Both the position numbers and the translations under genes were made by a program. The notes beneath the pieces are model-generated. The model made no database searches and was not told the origin of the DNA. It saw only the letters and a program-made list of their open reading frames with translations. Source: an uncultured Anaerolineae bacterium (GTDB lineage: Bacteria > Chloroflexota > Anaerolineae > Anaerolineales > UBA11858). From it: DNA of 6,248 nt. The stretch is from positions 1-6,248 of the forward strand of contig CALCSH010000345.1 of NCBI GenBank assembly GCA_937893815.1, given 5' to 3'. Shown piece by piece: positions 5,187-6,248 of this stretch; positions within the stretch are counted from its first letter, which is position 1; each line of letters opens with the position of its first letter.

Positions 5187-6153
5187 GACACCCTCATTGA
5201 CCAAGAATCTCATTCAGGCCGCCGCGTATGGCGGCGAAAACTGGTCACCCCGCACACGGAGTCACGCAGATGAAATTGGCTCCGTGTGGCGCGCTTGCGG
5301 CATCAACAGCGAATGGGCGCGTCTCAAGGCGGTGCTGCTGCATGAACCTGGAGCAGAATGGGAACAAATCGGCGACCCTAACGCGGTGCAAATGCTGGCC
5401 GCTCCAGATTTGGCGCTCGCTCGCCAGCAGCACCACGCCATCGCTCAGGCGTATCGCACAGCCGGTGTCACAGTTCATTCCGTTAATCCCAGCGAAACAC
5501 CCCCACCCAACCAGATTTTCTGCGCCGATTTATTTTTGATGACTCCCGAGGGAGCTATTCTAGCGCGTCCCGCCTCCACTGTACGGGCCGGGGAAGAGCG
5601 TTGGATTGCCCGCCGTCTGGCCGAATTGGGCATTCCGATTGTGCGCACGCTGAGTGGCGAGGCAACCTTTGAGGGCGCGGATGCGATATGGATCAACCCA
5701 GAAACTGTGCTATTGGGACACGGCTTACGCACCAACGCGGCGGGGATCGAGCAAGTTAGTGGCGTGCTTCAAACGATGGGGATACGCGCCATCCCGGTGG
5801 AACTGCCTTACGGGGGCATGCACCTGATGGGGCAACTGCGCATCGTAGATGAAAACCTGGCGATTGCCTGGCCATACCGCGTTTCGTATCCGACAGTGGA
5901 AGCGCTGCGAGCGCATGGTCTCAAGGTAGTTTTCATCCCAGACGAAACAGAAGCCACACGCAGCCACGCGTTGAATATCGTCTCATTGGGACCGCGCGAA
6001 ATCATCATGCCCGCGGGCAATCCGTTGACTCGGGCGTTTTTTGAATCCCACAATATTCTTTGCCATACGATCGAGATCAGCGAACTCGCCAAAGCTGCCG
6101 GCGGCATTGGCTGCCTGACGGGTGTATGCGAGCGAGAGATGATTTTAACATAA
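5179..6153 (+). CDS. Amidinotransferase / arginine deiminase / DDAH superfamily enzyme
   Basis: 324-residue enzyme of the guanidino-group-modifying superfamily (Pfam Amidinotransf type), which attacks arginine or a methylated or substituted guanidine with a cysteine to release citrulline or to move an amidino group. Seen: the N-terminal EWARLKAVLLHEPG strand; FCADLF with the substrate-binding Asp at 117; FEGADAIW with EGAD at 165-168 (EGGD in most relatives); GGMHLMG with the general-acid His at 215; and the catalytic-cysteine segment GGIGCLTGVCERE with C312. All core residues are present, so it should be active, but the exact substrate cannot be read from the sequence. Length is normal for the deiminase/DDAH branch. 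The ATG at 5179 overlaps the AP2 stop codon by eight bases (ATGGGTGA) and lacks a good ribosome-binding site, which suggests translational coupling. An ATG at 5158 would add seven residues; starts further upstream lie inside the AP2 gene. Confidence 0.88.
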   Translation: MGETPSLTKNLIQAAAYGGENWSPRTRSHADEIGSVWRACGINSEWARLKAVLLHEPGAEWEQIGDPNAVQMLAAPDLALARQQHHAIAQAYRTAGVTVHSVNPSETPPPNQIFCADLFLMTPEGAILARPASTVRAGEERWIARRLAELGIPIVRTLSGEATFEGADAIWINPETVLLGHGLRTNAAGIEQVSGVLQTMGIRAIPVELPYGGMHLMGQLRIVDENLAIAWPYRVSYPTVEALRAHGLKVVFIPDETEATRSHALNIVSLGPREIIMPAGNPLTRAFFESHNILCHTIEISELAKAAGGIGCLTGVCEREMILT

Positions 6154-6248
6154 CTCTCACTGGGTCACGGCAGCAGCATACCGGTTTTTAGAGTGTGGTG
6201 GTCCCATAGAACTGGACACCTATTAGGGGGTTGTTAGGGGGGAGCCAA
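6154..6248. other. Downstream tail with possible insertion-sequence end
   Basis: No gene is seen. A weak CGG/CCG stem (near 6168-6183) before TTTTTA is at best a marginal terminator. From about 6197 the sequence GTGGTCCCATAGAACTGGAC followed by ACCTATT resembles, in reverse, the TGTCC-type termini of some transposons. It could be the edge of an element lying beyond the window. TTAGGGGG occurs twice, 11 bases apart (6223-6230 and 6234-6241). Confidence 0.3.

Noticed and set aside
6223..6242. Telomere-like or G-quadruplex repeat
   Set aside because: Only two G-runs lie within the window, fewer than the four needed, and the window ends here.

Overview
The window reads as a stretch of bacterial chromosome with five complete protein genes plus one partial flank, all on the + strand. 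The best guess for the host is a member of the Chloroflexota (Anaerolineae-like). This rests on the overall flavour of the proteins (a short Tex, paired Hsp20 proteins, a zinc-finger-less J protein) and on the mix of moderate-GC genes with AT-rich intergenic regions. It is an inference, not a proof. No rRNA, tRNA, CRISPR array or complete transposase gene is visible.

Layout. (1) 1-131 is a leader with no gene; it ends in a small hairpin just before the start codon of tex. (2) 132-2261 encodes Tex, a nucleic-acid-binding protein with YqgF-like, helix-hairpin-helix and S1 domains. (3) 2262-2366 is a compact control region. A perfect 11-bp inverted repeat there has its right arm covering the Shine-Dalgarno sequence of the next gene. 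(4) 2367-3227 holds two tandem small heat-shock proteins (Hsp20), 18 bases apart and surely one operon. (5) 3228-3551 is a 324-base gene-free region dense in symmetric DNA: a perfect 24-bp-arm palindrome, a palindrome centred on a consensus -10 hexamer, a textbook intrinsic terminator, and a 68-bp imperfect inverted repeat. (6) 3552-4526 encodes a class B DnaJ-like co-chaperone. (7) 4527-4706 is a leader containing a long imperfect hairpin. (8) 4707-5186 encodes a small protein built from two AP2-like DNA-binding repeats. (9) 5179-6153 encodes an amidinotransferase/arginine deiminase superfamily enzyme whose start overlaps the AP2 gene stop by 8 bases. (10) 6154-6248 is a tail that may touch an insertion-sequence end.

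How the genes fit together. The centre is a proteostasis block: two Hsp20 holdases that would keep unfolded proteins soluble, then a J protein that would hand clients to a DnaK encoded elsewhere. The most interesting feature is the control of this block. The repeat over the first hsp20 ribosome-binding site could be a one-hairpin RNA thermometer or a protein operator, depending on where transcription starts. The symmetric -10 plus terminator ahead of the J-protein gene suggests separate, possibly attenuated, control. The AP2 and amidinotransferase genes may be translationally coupled, but the sequence does not say why they are together.
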